64,000 nt of DNA from Candidatus Calditenuaceae archaeon (lineage in GTDB: Archaea; Thermoproteota; Nitrososphaeria_A; Caldarchaeales; Calditenuaceae), in NCBI GenBank assembly GCA_025058175.1, contig JANXED010000005.1:22926-86925 (forward strand), written 5' to 3'. Under the pieces are notes generated by a model, which made no database searches, had not been told where the DNA came from, and saw nothing but the letters and a program-made list of their open reading frames with translations. The position numbers and the translations under genes were made by a program. Positions 34,357 through 42,473 of the stretch are shown piece after piece. Numbering within the stretch: position 1 is the first letter of the stretch; every line of letters starts with the position of its first letter.

Positions 34357-36150
34357 ATGAGCGGGTTCCTGAAGATGAGGGTCGCGGTCCTGGAGCTGGA
34401 GAGGTGCCAGCCCGACAAGTGCGGGACGCCCTGCATCACCTTCTGTCCTCCCGTGAGGAACGGCATCGAGGCGATCAGGCTGGCCTCCAATGGCTTCCCC
34501 GAGGTCAACGAGGAGCTCTGCATAGGGTGCGGGATCTGCGTCGCGAAGTGCCCGTTCGAGGTCATCACGATCGTGAACCTCCCCACCGAGCTCGGGGAGG
34601 ACCTCGTCCACCAGTACGGCGTGAACGCCTTCAGGCTCTATAGGCTCCCCCACGTCGAGCAGGGGAAGGTCGTCGGGGTCCTCGGGAGGAACGGCATCGG
34701 GAAGTCGACGGCCTTTAGGGTCCTCTCGGGTCAACTGGTCCCGAACCTCGGAAGGCTTGAAGGGAGGGCGAGGTGGGAGGACGTCCAGCTGAAGTTCAGG
34801 GGGACGGTCCTCCAGGACTACTTCAGGAGGGTCGCGTCCGGTCAGGTCAGGGTCGTCTTGAAGCCCCAGCAGATCGAGCAGATCTCCAGGGCAGTCAAGG
34901 GCACGGTGAGGGAGCTCCTGAGGAGGGCCGCGGGAGGGGAGGGGTACGAGGGGGTGACGAGGGAGCTCGAGCTGGACCGGATCCTCGACAGGGACGTCTC
35001 CGTACTCAGCGGCGGAGAGCTGCAGAGGCTCGCGATAGCCGCGGCGATCCTGAAGGGCGGCGACGTGCTGCTCTTCGACGAGCCGACGAGCTTCCTCGAC
35101 ATCAGGCAGAGGTTCAGGGTGGCGTGGGTCATCAGGGAGCTGGCCGCGAAGGGGAGGGGCGTGCTGGTCGCGGACCACGACCTCGCCTTCATGGACTACG
35201 TCTCGGACGTAGTCTTCGTCCTCTACGGCGACCCCTCGGTCTACGGGGTGGTCTCGGGGCCCTACGGCTCGAGGGAGGGGATCAACGACTACCTCGAGGG
35301 TTACCTGCCGCTCGACAACGTGAGGTTCAGGAGCTACAGGATCGCGTTCCAGGTCAAGGGCCCCGAGGAGCAGCGCGAGGAGTCCGGATGGGGCCTCTAC
35401 TGGCCCGAGATGACCAAGACCTTCGAGGGCTTTAGGCTCAAAGTCCCCGAGGGCGGAATCGGAAGGGGCGAGGTCCTCGCTGTGGTGGGGCCCAACGGCA
35501 CCGGGAAGACGACCTTCGTGAAGCTGCTGGCCGGCCAGCTCGAGGACGACAGCGGCCTAAGGCTCGAGTACGCCTCCGTCAGCTACAAGCCCCAGCACCC
35601 GGTCCCGAGGCCCGAGACGGTCGAGGAGGTCCTCAAGGCCGCAGCGGGTGATAGGTTCGAGGGCGAGTTCGTCCAGTCGGAGCTGATCAGGCCACTGAGG
35701 ATAGACAAGTTGGCGGAGAGGAGGCTCGACGAGCTGAGCGGCGGCGAGCTCCAGAAGGTCTCGATAGTCGAGGCGCTCTCGAGGGACGCGAAGATCTACC
35801 TGCTCGACGAGCCGAGCGCCTTCCTCGACGTCGAGGAGAGGTACAACGTCGCGAAGACCATCAGGAGGATCGCCGCCGACCTCGGCGCCCACGTCGTCTT
35901 GGTCGAGCACGACCTGATGATCGTCGACTTCGCCGCGACCAAGGTGATGGTCTTCACCGGCGAGCCCGGCGTGAGGGGGGAGGCCCTGCCGCCCTCGGAC
36001 CTGAGGACTGGCTTCAACGCGCTGCTCAAGGAGCTCGGCGTGACGTTCAGGAGGGACCACGAGACCAAGCGGCCGCGGGTCAACAAGCCTGGATCGAGGC
36101 TCGACAGGCACCAGAAGGAGGTCGGCGAGTACTACTACCTCTCGGCCTAG
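34357..36150 (+). CDS. Ribosome recycling ATPase ABCE1 (Rli1)
   Basis: 597 aa, splits ribosomes after termination together with aRF1/Pelota. The N-terminus has two 4Fe-4S clusters (CQPDKCGTPCITFCPP and CIGCGICVAKCPFE). ABC domain 1 has GRNGIGKST and LSGGELQRLAIA; ABC domain 2 has GPNGTGKTTFVK and LSGGELQKVSIVEAL; both have Walker B LLFDEPT/YLLDEPS. An internal ATG at codon 7 (MRVAVLELE) is an alternative start. The 3' end overlaps the convergent MscS gene by four nt. Confidence 0.96.
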   Translation: MSGFLKMRVAVLELERCQPDKCGTPCITFCPPVRNGIEAIRLASNGFPEVNEELCIGCGICVAKCPFEVITIVNLPTELGEDLVHQYGVNAFRLYRLPHVEQGKVVGVLGRNGIGKSTAFRVLSGQLVPNLGRLEGRARWEDVQLKFRGTVLQDYFRRVASGQVRVVLKPQQIEQISRAVKGTVRELLRRAAGGEGYEGVTRELELDRILDRDVSVLSGGELQRLAIAAAILKGGDVLLFDEPTSFLDIRQRFRVAWVIRELAAKGRGVLVADHDLAFMDYVSDVVFVLYGDPSVYGVVSGPYGSREGINDYLEGYLPLDNVRFRSYRIAFQVKGPEEQREESGWGLYWPEMTKTFEGFRLKVPEGGIGRGEVLAVVGPNGTGKTTFVKLLAGQLEDDSGLRLEYASVSYKPQHPVPRPETVEEVLKAAAGDRFEGEFVQSELIRPLRIDKLAERRLDELSGGELQKVSIVEALSRDAKIYLLDEPSAFLDVEERYNVAKTIRRIAADLGAHVVLVEHDLMIVDFAATKVMVFTGEPGVRGEALPPSDLRTGFNALLKELGVTFRRDHETKRPRVNKPGSRLDRHQKEVGEYYYLSA

Positions 36151-37481
36151 GGCCCGACTCCCTGCAAGGTATCTCGCCCCTCGCGGTCTCGGCCCCTCCT
36201 CCCCGGCCCGCTCGTCCTGCCGGACCTCGCCCTCTTGGACGGACCGCTCTGGGAGTCGGCGACGATCACGTACCTCCTCGGGTAGGGGATCTCGATCCCG
36301 TTAGCCCTGAACTCTTTGTGGATCTGGTAGAGGAGCTCCCTCGCCAGCTGGAAGCCCGTTGTTTGGTCCTTCGCCCTCACCAGCAGCCTCAGCCTTATCC
36401 CCGACTCTCCCAGCTCCATCACCTGGACCTGCGGGAGCCCTGGCGCCGGCAGGAAGAGCGGGTGCCGCTCCGCGAGCTCCCTCATGATGCTCATAGCCTT
36501 GTCGAGGTCGCTCTCGTAGCTCACGTCGACGAAGACCGGGACCAGCATCGTCGGGTCTATGGCAGAGTAGTTCACGATTACCTCCGACTGGAAGACCGAG
36601 TTCGGGACCACGAACCTCCTGTTGTCCCAGGTCCTGAGGATAGTGTGGAACAGCTTGATGTCCTCCACGAAGCAGAAGTCGTTCCTAAACATCAGCGCCT
36701 CGCCTATCCTGAACGGGTGCGAGAGCGAGATCATCAGCCCCGAGATCAGGTTCGAGAGCGTCGACTGGGCCGCGAGGCCTATCACGATCGAGAGGAACCC
36801 GGCCGCGATCAGGGATGACGTCGCGATCCCGAGGAGCTCCGGGAACGTCACCAGCAGCGCCGCCAGCGCCCCGAGGAGTCCGACGAAGATGACTAGTACT
36901 CTCCGGATGAAGGTGAACGCGGTCATCGAGCTCTGATCGGTCGCGACCCTCTCGTAGAGAGCGCGGGTCAACAGGAGGTCGAGGACGGCCGCGGCGACGT
37001 AGGCGACCAGCAGACCAGTGAAGAGGTTCAGCACTCTCCACCAGAACTCGGAGATCTGTGGTGCGATGTGGGAGCGGAGGACGATCTGCGTCGCCGCTAT
37101 CACGCTCAGCAGCAGCACTCCCGCGTTCAGGACCCTCCCTATGCCTCTCTCAGCGACCTTCTCGACCGTGAGGTCAGAGACCTGACTGATCAGCGCCCTC
37201 ACCGCCAGCGCCAGCGCGACGATCCCCGCGACGAATCTGGGGTTGTTCGGGTCCAAGTACGGCGAGAGGTCCGCAGGGAAGACCTGGACCAGCTCCGCGA
37301 ACGCCAGCGCTACCAGGTTGCCGACGACCAGGGCTAGCAGCGCGGCCCTTAGCCTCAGCAGGAACCTCCTCACGCCCGCGATCCCCTGCAGCCTCTGGGC
37401 CATCCTCCCCATCAGGTACCAGGCTCCGACCGCGAAGGCGACGGTCACCGCTGTCTCCAGGATCAGCCCCAGAGGGACCAC
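36147..37481 (-). CDS. MscS-family mechanosensitive channel
   Basis: 444 aa with about five membrane helices. The pore-lining helix and beta domain are present: ATSSLIAAGFLSIVIGLAAQ, then LSNLISGLMISLSHPFRIGE, then NRRFVVPNSVFQSEVIVNYS. The extreme C-terminus is rich in Arg, Gly and Ser and likely disordered in the cytoplasm. The GTG start has GGTAAATAG about 30 nt upstream (leaderless). It opens during osmotic downshock by family knowledge. Confidence 0.9.
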   Translation of the reverse strand: MVPLGLILETAVTVAFAVGAWYLMGRMAQRLQGIAGVRRFLLRLRAALLALVVGNLVALAFAELVQVFPADLSPYLDPNNPRFVAGIVALALAVRALISQVSDLTVEKVAERGIGRVLNAGVLLLSVIAATQIVLRSHIAPQISEFWWRVLNLFTGLLVAYVAAAVLDLLLTRALYERVATDQSSMTAFTFIRRVLVIFVGLLGALAALLVTFPELLGIATSSLIAAGFLSIVIGLAAQSTLSNLISGLMISLSHPFRIGEALMFRNDFCFVEDIKLFHTILRTWDNRRFVVPNSVFQSEVIVNYSAIDPTMLVPVFVDVSYESDLDKAMSIMRELAERHPLFLPAPGLPQVQVMELGESGIRLRLLVRAKDQTTGFQLARELLYQIHKEFRANGIEIPYPRRYVIVADSQSGPSKRARSGRTSGPGRRGRDREGRDTLQGVGP

Positions 37482-37558
37482 GCCCGCGGCCTCTGAGCCC
37501 GACGCTATTTACCGAGCGCGTCACGGTGCGGGGGGTGGGATTCGAACCCACGAACCCC

Positions 37559-37574
37559 TTCCGTCTGGCCGAGC
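37559..37574 (-). other. Non-canonical tRNA intron in the variable arm
   Basis: 16 nt. Bulge-helix-bulge: bulge AG|G, central helix CCGT (exon) with ACGG (intron), bulge AA|G, inner CT/AG with loop CGGCC, outer helix TCC/GGG of the variable stem. Removal restores the variable arm of the second tRNA-Leu gene in this window almost exactly. Confidence 0.85.
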
Positions 37575-37589
37575 CTACGGGGAGCGGCT

Positions 37590-37604
37590 GCCCCATCGCC
37601 GGAT
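37590..37604 (-). other. Canonical tRNA intron, position 37/38
   Basis: 15 nt. The bulge-helix-bulge is exact: bulge AG|A, central helix CTCA (exon) with TGGG (intron), bulge GC|A, inner TC/GA with loop CGGC, outer helix the anticodon stem GCGGC/GCCGC. Confidence 0.9.
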
Positions 37605-37745
37605 CTTGAGGCCGCCGCCGTTGACCGCTTGGCTACCCCCGCCATCCCCGTGAACCGCTCCGTTAGGGATAAACGTCTCGCCGGGTCGGAGGCCTCGCTC
37701 GCCTCGCGAATGGGTTTTAGGCGACGCTGCCAGATCGTCGCAGGG

Positions 37746-39620
37746 GTGTCGATCAGGAGGGCGATGGAGGAGGCCCGAAAGGCGCTCGAGAGGGCTGGCG
37801 TCAGGGAGCCGAGGGTCGTCCCCACCAAGAGCCTCGCGTTCGGGATCGTGACCAGCACCTCGGCCTTCGAGGAGGCGAAGGAGAGGGGGATCGACGCGAT
37901 GGCCTACGCAGAGGAGGTCGCGGCGAGGGCGAGGCAGCACACTGGGCCGCTGCTCGCGGAGGTCAGGGCCGCCCAGCCCGGCTACGTCAACTTCTACCCC
38001 GACTGGAGGAGGTTCTCAGAAGACGTCGTGAGGGGGGTCCTCGAGGACGTGAGGTCGTTCCTCTACGAGGGCCTCGGCGGCGGCGAGGTGGTGGTCGAGC
38101 ACACGAGCGTCAACCCCAACAAGGCCCTCCACGTCGGCCACGCGAGGAACGTCTGCATCGGCGACACGGTCTACAGGCTGATGTCGAAGGCCGGGAGGAG
38201 GGTCACGGTCCTCAACTACGTCGACGACAGCGGCGCCCAGATGGCCGAGCTCCTCCTCGGTTTCACCGAGCTCGGGTTCGACCTGAACCCCCCGCCGGGC
38301 ATGAGGTTCGACGAGTACTGCGGCGACTCGGTCTACGTCGAGGTGAACAGGCGCGCGAAGGTCGACCCCGAGATCGAGGCGAAGAGGAGGAGGGTCGCGA
38401 AGGAGTTGGAGGAAAGAGGCTCGGACGCGTTCAAGCTCTCGAGGGAGATAGCTCTGAGGGTCCTGAGGGACCAGCTAAGCACCTGCTACAGGCTCGGCGC
38501 GAGCTACGACCTCCTCGTGAGGGAGAGCGACGTCGTGGTCTCCGGCCTCTGGGACGAGGCCTTCTCGAGGCTGAAGGAGAGCGGGGCCGTCTACCTGGCC
38601 GACCGCGGGTCGAAGGCCGGGTGTTGGGTCGCGGACCTCTCCGGCCACCCGGTGCTCTCGAAGGAGGGGGACGAGGTCCTGGTGAAGAGCGACGGCTCTA
38701 CCACCTACGTCGCGAGGGACATAGGGTTCGCGCTCTGGAAGCTCGGCGAGTCGAGGACTTCGCTGAGGTTCTCCCTCTGGGACGTCAGGGACGGCAGGCC
38801 CACGTACATCTCGTCTGAAGAGGGCGTGTCTCTGAGGCCCAACTCCCCGAGCCTCGTGATCACTGTGGTCGACTCGAGGCAGAGGCGCCCGCAGGAGGTC
38901 GTGAGGTACGCGCTCTCGAGGATCGGCGTCAGCGCAGACAGGTACCTCCACTACTCCTACGAGCCCGTCCTCCTCTCCAAGAGGTCCGCGGAGATGCTCG
39001 GGGCGAAGGCGGAGCGGTCCGCGGTCCAGATGAGCGGGAGGGAGGGGATCTATTTCAAGGTCGAGCAGGTCCTCGACAAGCTGGTCGAGGTCGCGGCCAG
39101 GGAGACGTCGTCGAGGAGGCCCGAGTGGCCGTCCGAGAGGGTCCGGGAAGTGGCTGAGGCGATCGCGGTCGGCGCGTTCAGATACGGGATGCTGAAGGTC
39201 GACAGCGACAAGCAGATCGTCTTCGACATCGAGGAGTCCCTCAGGCTCGAGGGCGACACGGGACCGTACCTACAGTACTCGGTCGTGAGGGCGAGGAAGA
39301 TCTTGCTGAAGGCGGAGGAGGCAGGAGTCGAACCGTCGCCAGCTCCCTCAGAGGACCTCACGCCGCACGAGATGCAGCTGGTGAGGGAGGTCTCCGTCGC
39401 GCCGCTCGCCCTTGAGGACACCGTCAAGGCCTTGAGGATAAGGACGCTCGTGACCCAGGCCAGGACGCTCGCGACCGTGTTCAACGAGTTCTACGAGAGC
39501 TGCCCTGTGATCGGGGGAGGTCCGAACGCCGGCTTCAGGCTCAGCTTGGTCGCCGCGTACGCCAGGGTACAGGAGGAGTTGCTGGAGACGCTCGGCGTTC
39601 CGGTCCTCGACGAGCTGTAG
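37746..39620 (+). CDS. argS: Arginyl-tRNA synthetase
   Basis: 624 aa. N-terminal Add1 domain, then class I HIGH-type motif VNPNKALHVGHARN near residue 120, LNYVDDSGAQ after it, and a C-terminal anticodon-binding DALR domain (YLQYSVVRARKILLKAEEAG). A longer frame begins at 37629 but would run through the tRNA-Leu promoter region. The GTG at 37746 has a GGTTTTAGG element about 30 nt upstream and gives the normal N-terminus, so I use it. Confidence 0.95.
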   Translation: MSIRRAMEEARKALERAGVREPRVVPTKSLAFGIVTSTSAFEEAKERGIDAMAYAEEVAARARQHTGPLLAEVRAAQPGYVNFYPDWRRFSEDVVRGVLEDVRSFLYEGLGGGEVVVEHTSVNPNKALHVGHARNVCIGDTVYRLMSKAGRRVTVLNYVDDSGAQMAELLLGFTELGFDLNPPPGMRFDEYCGDSVYVEVNRRAKVDPEIEAKRRRVAKELEERGSDAFKLSREIALRVLRDQLSTCYRLGASYDLLVRESDVVVSGLWDEAFSRLKESGAVYLADRGSKAGCWVADLSGHPVLSKEGDEVLVKSDGSTTYVARDIGFALWKLGESRTSLRFSLWDVRDGRPTYISSEEGVSLRPNSPSLVITVVDSRQRRPQEVVRYALSRIGVSADRYLHYSYEPVLLSKRSAEMLGAKAERSAVQMSGREGIYFKVEQVLDKLVEVAARETSSRRPEWPSERVREVAEAIAVGAFRYGMLKVDSDKQIVFDIEESLRLEGDTGPYLQYSVVRARKILLKAEEAGVEPSPAPSEDLTPHEMQLVREVSVAPLALEDTVKALRIRTLVTQARTLATVFNEFYESCPVIGGGPNAGFRLSLVAAYARVQEELLETLGVPVLDEL

Positions 39621-39667
39621 CCCCGGAGGCGTCAGGACTAAATTATCCGAGCGAGGAGGTGCACCGG

Positions 39668-39761
39668 GGGCCGGTAGATCAGCGGCAGATCGCCCGGTTC
39701 GCACCCGGGTGACGCGAAGGGCGTCCGGGAAAGGTCCGGGGTTCGAATCCCCGCCGGTCCA
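39668..39761 (+). tRNA. tRNA-Ala (anticodon CGC) with non-canonical intron
   Basis: Acceptor GGGCCGG/CCGGTCC (one G-U), D arm GATC/GATC, anticodon stem CCCGG-TTCGCAC-CCGGG, T arm CGGGG-TTCGAAT-CCCCG, discriminator A, no encoded CCA. Between the anticodon stem and AGGTC sit 22 extra nt (39710-39731) that fold as an intron. The mature RNA would be 72 nt with the discriminator. Confidence 0.93.
39710..39731 (+). other. Non-canonical tRNA intron, position 43/44
   Basis: 22 nt. Inner helix GACGC/GCGTC with loop GAAGG, bulge GG|T, central helix CCCG (39704-39707) with CGGG (39726-39729), bulge AA|A. The outer helix is weak, so it is a relaxed BHB. Removal restores a normal five-nt variable loop AGGTC. 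Confidence 0.85.
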
Positions 39762-39826
39762 TCACCTCCGCGGTGTCCCGTAGCTCCGCGACGAAGTCTC
39801 GAGGTCAGGGCCCTCTAGATCTCAGA

Positions 39827-39901
39827 CGGGCCCGCCGGGACTCGAACCCGGGACCTCCGGCTCCGCAGGCCGGCGCCCTGTCCATGCTAGGCCACGGGCC
39901 C
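39827..39901 (-). tRNA. tRNA-Arg (anticodon GCG)
   Basis: Acceptor GGGCCCG/CGGGCCC, D arm GCC/GGC, anticodon stem CCGGC-CTGCGGA-GCCGG, T arm with GGTTCGAGTCC. 75 nt with discriminator G, no intron, no encoded CCA. It reads CGC, a minor Arg codon here because AGG dominates. Confidence 0.92.
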
Positions 39902-40391
39902 TCCGGTCGTCAACGCCTCTGCTCGTTTTATTAACTTCCCGAGACCTCCGGCGGCAGGTCCTGATCGCGCGCATCGCCCATCCCGGATACTCTCCCCTTA
40001 TCGGAATGGAGTTAGGGGCTCGATGAGCTGACACCGCCACGCTCAACACGTGCGCGGCATAGTCGACGGGAAGCCTGATCAGATGCTGACGAAATGGGAG
40101 CAGAGGGCTGAAGTGATGGTGATCAGGCGGGTCCGAAGTCTTGCAGTTCCTCTACTCTGTGAAGGACGGTGGTCTCTTACCGGGCCAAACCCCTCATCGC
40201 GCTCGGTGGTCAAAGGCAGCCTTTAATGGATTGAAAAGCGCCCGATCATTACGATTATCGAACCAAAAAGAGTCTAGATTTGTTGTGACAACCGCACGTG
40301 GTGCGCCATTCGGCAGATCTTCCAGGTTAAGCAACGCATTAACACAATGATCGTAAAATGATATATGCCAGCAAGTGTCAGTACATGCGCA
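39902..40391. other. Gene-free stretch of about 490 nt upstream of cstA
   Basis: No gene I can support. The left part is GC-rich with short coding-like patches (one plus-strand patch reads KPDQMLTKWEQRAEVMVIRR before losing frame quality). The right part, from about 40210, is AT-rich and ends in the cstA promoter. It may hold a decayed gene. Confidence 0.4.
40362..40367 (+). promoter_or_regulatory. TATA box of cstA
   Basis: TATATG within AAAATGATATATGCC lies about 28 nt before the ATG at 40392 and contains the upstream in-frame ATG at 40365 itself, which argues that the true start is 40392. Confidence 0.5.
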
Positions 40392-42146
40392 ATGGTGTTC
40401 GAGACGCCCTTCGGTATAACGATGGTCGGCATCGTGATATTCCTGTTGACGTTCTTCACGTACAGCAGATGGGTCGACAGGAGGGTCTGGAGCCCCGATC
40501 CGAAGAGGCCGACACCGGCGCACATGTACATGGACGGCGTCGAGTTCTTCCCGGTCTCGAGGTTCGTGCTCTACGGGTTCCAGTGGAACTCCATCGCAGC
40601 GTTGGGACCGATCCTCGGACCCGGAATAGCTCTGACCTTCGGGTGGCTGCCCGCGTTCCTCTGGATCGTATTAGCTGCCCTGCTGATCGGGTGGGTCCAG
40701 GACTACAGCTCGATGTTCCTCTCGGTTAGGAAGGAGGGGAGGTCCTTCGGTCCGATCGCGTACGAGCTGCTGGGCCCGACGCCTAGGAGGCTGCTGCTCG
40801 GGTTCCTGCTCTTTTACTTGCTTTTGATCAACGCGGCGTTCCTCTTCGTCGTGGCGACCGTCGTGGACGCGTTCGCGGGCGCGTTCTGGTCACTGTTAGT
40901 CCTCGTGATAGCCGCGGTCATTACCGGCCACCTTCTCTTCAAGGTGAAGATGCCCGTGGTGCAGGTCACACTGATCGCGGTCGTGTTGCTCGCGATCGGA
41001 GTCGTCATCGGAGCCATCTTCAACTGGCCTCCGCCGGGGACGCTGGGCACAGCTCCCTACACGCTCTGGTACGTTCCGCTGATCGCGCTCCTGGTGGCCG
41101 GCGCGATCCTCCCCATGCCCCGGCTGATCACGCCCATGAACTACATCGCCTACTACACGCTCTTCCCGGCGGTCATCATGCTCGCGGTTGGGGCCCTCGC
41201 TTCGATCGTGACTGGCGTGAAGGTCAACACCCCAGCGTTCACGTCGTTCTTCGGTCCTTTCGCGACCGGACCGCTGTGGCCGGCGTTGTTCGTGAGCATA
41301 GCTTGCGGCGCCATCTCAGGTTGGCACAGTCTGGTGAGCACCGGCCTGACCAGCAAGCAGATCGACGTCGAGACTGACGTGAGGCCCGTGGGCGCCGGAG
41401 CCATGCTGAGCGAGAACCTCGTGGGTCTAACCTCGCTCGCCGCTTGGATCGTGTTGCCTGCGGGGACCGCGGTAGCGCCCGCGAACTTCCCGAGGGGCGC
41501 AGTGACGCTGACCAGCCCGGTCTTCGGAGGAGCCGCTATGGCGCCTTACCTGGCGATATTCTTCGCTAGCTACATGGTCGGGATGGCCGTCACGATCCTG
41601 ACTATCCTCGGGAGGTTCTGGAGGGTGACGATGGCCGAGATCTTCTCGGGGACGTCGCTCAACTTCCTCGGAAACAAGTACGTCGCGACCGTGCTGGGGT
41701 TCGTGCTGCCGGTGGCGTTCGTACTGACCGGTTCGTGGATCAACATCTGGCTATACTTCGGGGGCACCAACCAGCTGCTGGCAGGGTTCGCGCTGCTGAT
41801 CGTAGGGCTCTACCTGTTCTCCCTCAGGAAGTTCCACTGGTACAGCACCATCCCGGGCCTCTTCATGATGGTGACGACGCTGGCCGCGATCGCCTGGCAG
41901 ACCAACGTGTTCGCCACTGCGACCATCAACCCGGTCATCAGGAGGCCCGACGGCACCATCGCCCCGTTCTTCCCGCAGCAGGCTCCGCTGCTCAACCTAG
42001 GAGGTCCGGGAGCGCTGACGGCGATCAACGCCTTCTCGACCGTGATGGGTATGATCATGTTCGTGATCGGGCTGATGATGGCGATCTTCTTCATCAGAGC
42101 CTTCCTGAGGTACGCGAGGCAGCCGACTCAGCCCACCGCGACCTAA
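40392..42146 (+). CDS. cstA: CstA family transporter (carbon starvation protein A)
   Basis: 584 aa, about 15 membrane helices. Family signatures are visible: GFQWNSIAALGPILGPGIAL, WVQDYSSMFLSVRKEG, ISGWHSLVSTGLTSKQ and YFGGTNQLLAGFALL. Bacterial CstA and BtsT take up peptides or pyruvate; the archaeal substrate is unknown. An ATG nine codons upstream (40365) overlaps the TATA box, so the start is set at 40392 with a leaderless mRNA. It is followed by, but has a separate promoter from, the ATPase operon. Confidence 0.93.
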   Translation: MVFETPFGITMVGIVIFLLTFFTYSRWVDRRVWSPDPKRPTPAHMYMDGVEFFPVSRFVLYGFQWNSIAALGPILGPGIALTFGWLPAFLWIVLAALLIGWVQDYSSMFLSVRKEGRSFGPIAYELLGPTPRRLLLGFLLFYLLLINAAFLFVVATVVDAFAGAFWSLLVLVIAAVITGHLLFKVKMPVVQVTLIAVVLLAIGVVIGAIFNWPPPGTLGTAPYTLWYVPLIALLVAGAILPMPRLITPMNYIAYYTLFPAVIMLAVGALASIVTGVKVNTPAFTSFFGPFATGPLWPALFVSIACGAISGWHSLVSTGLTSKQIDVETDVRPVGAGAMLSENLVGLTSLAAWIVLPAGTAVAPANFPRGAVTLTSPVFGGAAMAPYLAIFFASYMVGMAVTILTILGRFWRVTMAEIFSGTSLNFLGNKYVATVLGFVLPVAFVLTGSWINIWLYFGGTNQLLAGFALLIVGLYLFSLRKFHWYSTIPGLFMMVTTLAAIAWQTNVFATATINPVIRRPDGTIAPFFPQQAPLLNLGGPGALTAINAFSTVMGMIMFVIGLMMAIFFIRAFLRYARQPTQPTAT

Positions 42147-42195
42147 GTCTTTTCAGTCAACGTTTTTTAAATGGTCCACGTGAACATTCACTGGC

Positions 42196-42468
42196 ATGGG
42201 TAAGGGCGGTTTTCTTTCGTCGATGAAGAAGGCGCTGTCTGAGGTCACATACGGAGCCGCGCTGCACGGTCAGGTCTCCGCGGTCCTCAAGACGAGGATG
42301 TACATCGAGCACATGTTCATACTGATGATACTGGGCGACATGCTAGGGTTCCCGATACTCCCGCCCTACTACTCGCTGAGGCTGCTGCCGTACGCAGTCC
42401 CCAACGTCAAGGCTTGGAAGCACAGGTTCTACAGGGAGAGGGACTTCACCGACGTGATCTACGGGTGA
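42196..42468 (+). CDS. Small membrane-associated protein of the Get3-like ATPase operon
   Basis: 90 aa. Residues 1-30 are basic and amphipathic (MGKGGFLSSMKKALSE). One or two hydrophobic segments at about 35-65 (HMFILMILGDMLGFPILPPYYSLRLL) include prolines, and the tail is basic (KAWKHRFYRERDFTDVIYG). A TTTTTTAAATGG element lies about 30 nt upstream, giving this operon its own promoter. The stop is five nt before the ATPase A start. I do not recognise the family; a membrane anchor or receptor for the ATPases is inferred from context. Confidence 0.75.
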   Translation: MGKGGFLSSMKKALSEVTYGAALHGQVSAVLKTRMYIEHMFILMILGDMLGFPILPPYYSLRLLPYAVPNVKAWKHRFYRERDFTDVIYG

Positions 42469-42473
42469 TTCGG

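Larger units (their letters stand above)
37527..37642 (-). tRNA. tRNA-Leu (anticodon CAA) with two introns
   Basis: Acceptor GCGGGGG pairs with CCCCCGC; the T arm is GTGGG-TTCGAAT-CCCAC. The anticodon stem GCGGC/GCCGC closes only after removing 15 nt from the loop (37590-37604). The variable arm becomes normal (CCCC-GTAG-GGGG) only after removing 16 nt (37559-37574). The mature RNA would be 85 nt with discriminator A. CCA is not encoded. Anticodon loop CTCAAGA gives CAA, reading UUG. Confidence 0.93.

Noticed and set aside
40015..40135. C/D-box sRNA candidate with GATGA and CTGA elements
   Set aside because: The boxes are not in the right order and spacing for a C-D'-C'-D RNA, and such short motifs are expected by chance.
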